The translations under genes and the position numbers were made by a program. From an uncultured Collinsella sp. (lineage in GTDB: Bacteria > Actinomycetota > Coriobacteriia > Coriobacteriales > Coriobacteriaceae), in contig CAAEDE010000061.1 of NCBI GenBank assembly GCA_900754525.1, forward strand, positions 1 to 7,436: DNA of 7,436 nt, given 5' to 3'. Under the pieces are notes generated by a model. It had not been told where the DNA came from. It ran no database searches and saw only the letters and a program-made list of their open reading frames with translations. Positions 6,801-7,436 of this stretch are shown here, one piece after another. Positions within the stretch are counted from its first letter, which is position 1, and every line of letters begins with the position of its first letter.

Positions 6801-7166
6801 GATAGACGTGGGAACGTAAATTCCCGGCTTCACGGTGGCCGTCGCTCCCGCTGAAGCCGCATTCGCACTCTGAGCCTGCTCAACACTATTTGAAGAGCCA
6901 GACTCGCCGCCATCGGTCTCGTCGCTATTCTGGTTTTCGGCATCCTCGCTGGTGTTACCTACAGCAGCGGACTCACTTGAGGAACCCCCCCCCATTACAG
7001 TTTCCGCGGTAGAAACTGTCTGGGCATCGTTGGCGATGGCCTGCGAGATCGGGGGCATAACGAGCGACAGTACCAGGCTCAAAACGGAGGCTCCGCACAA
7101 AACGCCTGCCAGTACACGGCGCGTCGCTTTTTTACTCTGCTTAGTTTTTTCTGAATTCGCTTTCAT
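3816..7166 (-). CDS. Large LPxTG-type pilus tip adhesin (choice-of-anchor-A-like, SpaA and Spy0128-like domains)
   Basis: Cell-wall-linked surface protein of 1116 aa, by size and position the tip adhesin of the pilus. Seen: a signal peptide (basic N-terminus, hydrophobic core ~17-38, cleavage probably near A44-A46); an acidic Ser/Asn/Glu-rich linker to ~110; then ~115-590 resembling choice-of-anchor A domains (YVGRDMYIGG, RGKLAMN, FTNIPEGASIVVNVTG, GSILVPNGSF). Two SpaA/CnaB domains follow: ~620-755 (K626, E701 in YYIREVKAPEGY) and ~757-885 (K764, E839 in YTLTETQAPFGY). A Spy0128/FctA-like domain at ~886-1072 has a likely isopeptide pair K896-N1069 with E987 as catalytic acid. LPLSG at 1075-1079, a hydrophobic segment and an RRK tail form the sorting signal. 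ATG 7166 is chosen over the ATG at 7223 because a strong Shine-Dalgarno lies 6 nt upstream and the signal peptide starts there. Codons 58-61 contain a G9 run that could switch the gene off. Ligand unknown; the anchor-A assignment is from motif memory. Confidence 0.88.
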   Translation of the reverse strand: MKANSEKTKQSKKATRRVLAGVLCGASVLSLVLSLVMPPISQAIANDAQTVSTAETVMGGGSSSESAAVGNTSEDAENQNSDETDGGESGSSNSVEQAQSANAASAGATATVKPGIYVPTSIGIGTNINVSTPDPGVATYVGRDMYIGGKPSDKPSDGTIDLDADNAPTGSYAAEAEGLTVVRGKLAMNPLKESWPYNNSGGAGFRFGTVGFGSQFRPVYGSTVLAVAGIDSAITKMSVGYNGNLPGATTVGAWNKGAWVGQQRPFEGATPSGFAYTAQIAGPITYWRDSDYKRQSVVTMQGNWYEGLSALESTLFNKAVDLTNVNGSDYSSYNGTNGYLSKLSKQLDSFEDTGEVDVNGFAEPNSNYVINKYNNDGTSYTLKFDGSDDGSGKSVSGALDTGIPSNKIRNTERLITFTGDGTSMQQVFTIAGSELSNWKDGVYYRGVDFKFTNIPEGASIVVNVTGTNPVEFHNGWRFWWGDTEISRGYESQYAKKDLDAKYSLASQSIMWNFVDTTSLTIRGGIAGEDRADWGYSGTVSGAKWTDDDPAAAMIGSILVPNGSFDDHVSTNGRVYVGVDFSMNSPKVAAAFGEGNSASVIDMDQERHNFPWSGSYTPDGSAVAWSKVDAANGNTSLPGSSWTIYGTVDDAKNETNPIVTVTDGGANDYSSDDGELQFNYLNQKAKIGDPNDKDYFTYYIREVKAPEGYQKSDTIYYATMNNTGEKPNYVQGYVDENGNNVSFENNPKGAIPNTKIITGTVSWTKVEEGDTGHTPLAGSEWALTKVKDADGAEIPDAASLTVIDNDTNAEAVSNKWADSDPADGKFKLEGLLPGTYTLTETQAPFGYELNQTTYEFTVSKADGSIAWTEGKKPSIVEGTTYISDSLTTTSVEIPVTKSVRNTDWPKDSSGKYVAFDFNIEATGDYATNVPIPNPADLSIAPAAGETDAAKPNNITATFGAMTFNKSHLSTEAGTNKDYAKTYTYTVKEVAPATGAIDKLRYSKAEYQVAVTVKAVMNETTGKYTGLTTSTTVTQMKDDMGNTLGKNGQGVAVQTSAGADPTIIPVSTFTNTYSTTLPLSGMSGVTLTYLAGAAVLCAAAAWMHIRRKANAKGGERRE
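3829..3839 (-). promoter_or_regulatory. Ribosome binding site of the GC-rich pilin (supports GTG start at 3823)
   Basis: Minus-strand AAGGGAGGTGA, close to a full anti-Shine-Dalgarno match, 5 nt before GTG. It lies inside the last codons of the adhesin gene (the KGGE of its C-terminus). A ribosome ending on the adhesin would be well placed to restart here. Confidence 0.85.
6697..6720 (-). repeat. 12-bp in-frame tandem duplication encoding KPSD-KPSD
   Basis: TCGCTCGGCTTA occurs twice, back to back and identical (6697-6708, 6709-6720), encoding KPSDKPSD at residues 150-157 of the adhesin. Gain or loss of a unit would keep the frame, so it would affect linker length only. Confidence 0.8.
6985..6993 (-). 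repeat. Homopolymeric G9 tract in the adhesin coding sequence (candidate phase-variation switch)
   Basis: Nine C on the plus strand are nine G in the coding strand, read as ATG GGG GGG GGT (M58-G61) in the acidic linker just after the signal peptide. At nine G the frame continues for 1116 codons. With ten G a TGA comes after Phe-Leu-Lys (64 aa product); with eight G a TAG comes after ...SPLL (68 aa product). Confidence 0.85.
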
Positions 7167-7172
7167 CGATGT

Positions 7173-7181
7173 CTCCTCCCC
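7173..7181 (-). promoter_or_regulatory. Ribosome binding site of the tip adhesin (decides start at 7166)
   Basis: Minus-strand GGGGAGGAG followed by 6 nt (ACATCG) and ATG. The alternative in-frame ATG at 7223 has no purine-rich site before it and would add 19 charged residues ahead of the signal peptide, so it is rejected. Confidence 0.85.
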
Positions 7182-7222
7182 AAGAGACCGCGATCTTGCT
7201 CTTTCACTATCAAACGTATCCA

Positions 7223-7239
7223 CGCAATCTGTAATTGCG
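7223..7239. repeat. 17-bp inverted repeat in the predicted operon leader
   Basis: CGCAAT (7223-7228), 5-nt spacer, ATTGCG (7234-7239), perfect arms. If the promoter call is right it covers roughly +10 to +27, a position suited to a repressor operator or a small leader hairpin. No known regulator site is recognised. Confidence 0.45.
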
Positions 7240-7255
7240 CACGCTTAAAGTACAT

Positions 7256-7285
7256 ATTATAACGATTGTTTGAACATCTAAGCAA
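7256..7285 (-). promoter_or_regulatory. Predicted sigma-70-type promoter of the pilus operon
   Basis: On the minus strand a perfect TATAAT (7261-7256) follows a weak -35 TTGCTT (7285-7280) at 18 nt, in locally AT-rich sequence. Transcription would start near 7249, giving a leader of roughly 80 nt before the adhesin ATG. The weak -35 leaves room for an activator. No competing -10 as good is visible in the gap. Confidence 0.6.
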
Positions 7286-7307
7286 AAATACCGATAGTTT
7301 TGTAGCG

Positions 7308-7321
7308 AATTCTCAATTCTC
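7308..7321. repeat. Tandem 7-bp direct repeat upstream of the promoter
   Basis: AATTCTC occurs twice without a gap (7308-7314, 7315-7321), starting about 22 bp upstream of the predicted -35. It could be an activator binding site or chance in AT-rich DNA. Confidence 0.4.
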
Positions 7322-7386
7322 TTGACATTTGCTCGGATTTACCTTCGTTTATGAGGCTTCGGTAGTTTGTGTGACAAGGGGCTAGC

Positions 7387-7436
7387 CTAGGCAGCAACGC
7401 TCTTCGCTCCCTTCACGCCCTTCTTCCTCGCCTTCA
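7387..7436 (-). CDS. C-terminal end of an unidentified upstream gene (partial)
   Basis: A minus-strand frame enters from the right edge and ends at TAG (7389-7387), giving the last 15 residues KARKKGVKGAKSVAA. The lysine-rich, alanine-ended tail looks like a genuine C-terminus, but 15 residues do not identify a family. It lies on the same strand as the pilus genes, about 220 nt upstream of the adhesin start. No hairpin with a T-run is visible behind it, so read-through into the pilus operon cannot be excluded. It could be a chance open frame. Confidence 0.35.
   Translation of the reverse strand, partial: KARKKGVKGAKSVAA

Noticed and set aside
7223..7225. ATG at 7223 as start of the adhesin
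   Set aside because: No Shine-Dalgarno before it, and it would put 19 charged residues ahead of a normal signal peptide; ATG 7166 has a strong site.
7322..7350. TTGACA on the plus strand as a -35 of a rightward promoter
   Set aside because: No acceptable -10 at 16-18 nt (TCGTTT at 17), and it would transcribe against the end of the upstream minus-strand gene.
7380..7392. Overlapping palindromes GGCTAGCC and GCCTAGGC at the stop of the upstream partial gene
   Set aside because: Eight-base palindromes arise by chance, and there is no T-run, repeat partner or known site to support an attachment or terminator role.

Overview
The window holds one complete, leftward (minus-strand) transcription unit for a sortase-assembled, covalently linked surface pilus of a Gram-positive bacterium. 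All three genes encode a signal peptide, intramolecular isopeptide-type domains and a C-terminal sorting signal (LPxTG-like motif, hydrophobic stretch, basic tail). The pilin style, the composition and the sorting-signal sequences suggest a gut actinobacterium of the class Coriobacteriia, most like Collinsella. That assignment comes from family resemblance and memory, not from a search.

Layout from right to left, the direction of transcription. At the far right, 7387-7436 is the last 15 codons of an upstream minus-strand gene. The gap 7167-7386 holds a TATAAT promoter candidate, a 7-bp tandem repeat upstream of it and a 17-bp inverted repeat in the predicted leader. Gene 1 (7166-3816, 1116 aa) is a very large adhesin, probably the pilus tip: signal peptide, acidic Ser/Asn-rich linker, a choice-of-anchor-A-like domain, two SpaA/CnaB domains, a Spy0128-like isopeptide domain and LPLSG. 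Gene 2 (3823-2153, 556 aa) overlaps gene 1 by 8 nt, starts at GTG, is markedly GC-richer than its neighbours and ends in an atypical MPSTG sorting signal. Gene 3 (2044-293, 583 aa) is a paralogue of gene 2 with LPLTG and is probably the shaft (backbone) pilin. A 13-bp perfect hairpin followed by T6 (192-156) ends the unit. No gene can be supported to its left. No sortase is encoded in the window.

The main result of the hunt is a run of nine G at codons 58-61 of the adhesin gene (6985-6993). The present length keeps the gene open. One G more or one fewer runs into a stop within about ten codons. This is the arrangement of a slipped-strand ON/OFF switch, and because gene 2 is translationally coupled to gene 1 it could also affect pilus assembly. 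Other points of interest are the compositional mosaic in which a GC-rich, cysteine-containing pilin with a different sorting signal sits between two lower-GC genes whose sorting signals match each other, and the departures from the standard YPK pilin motif.
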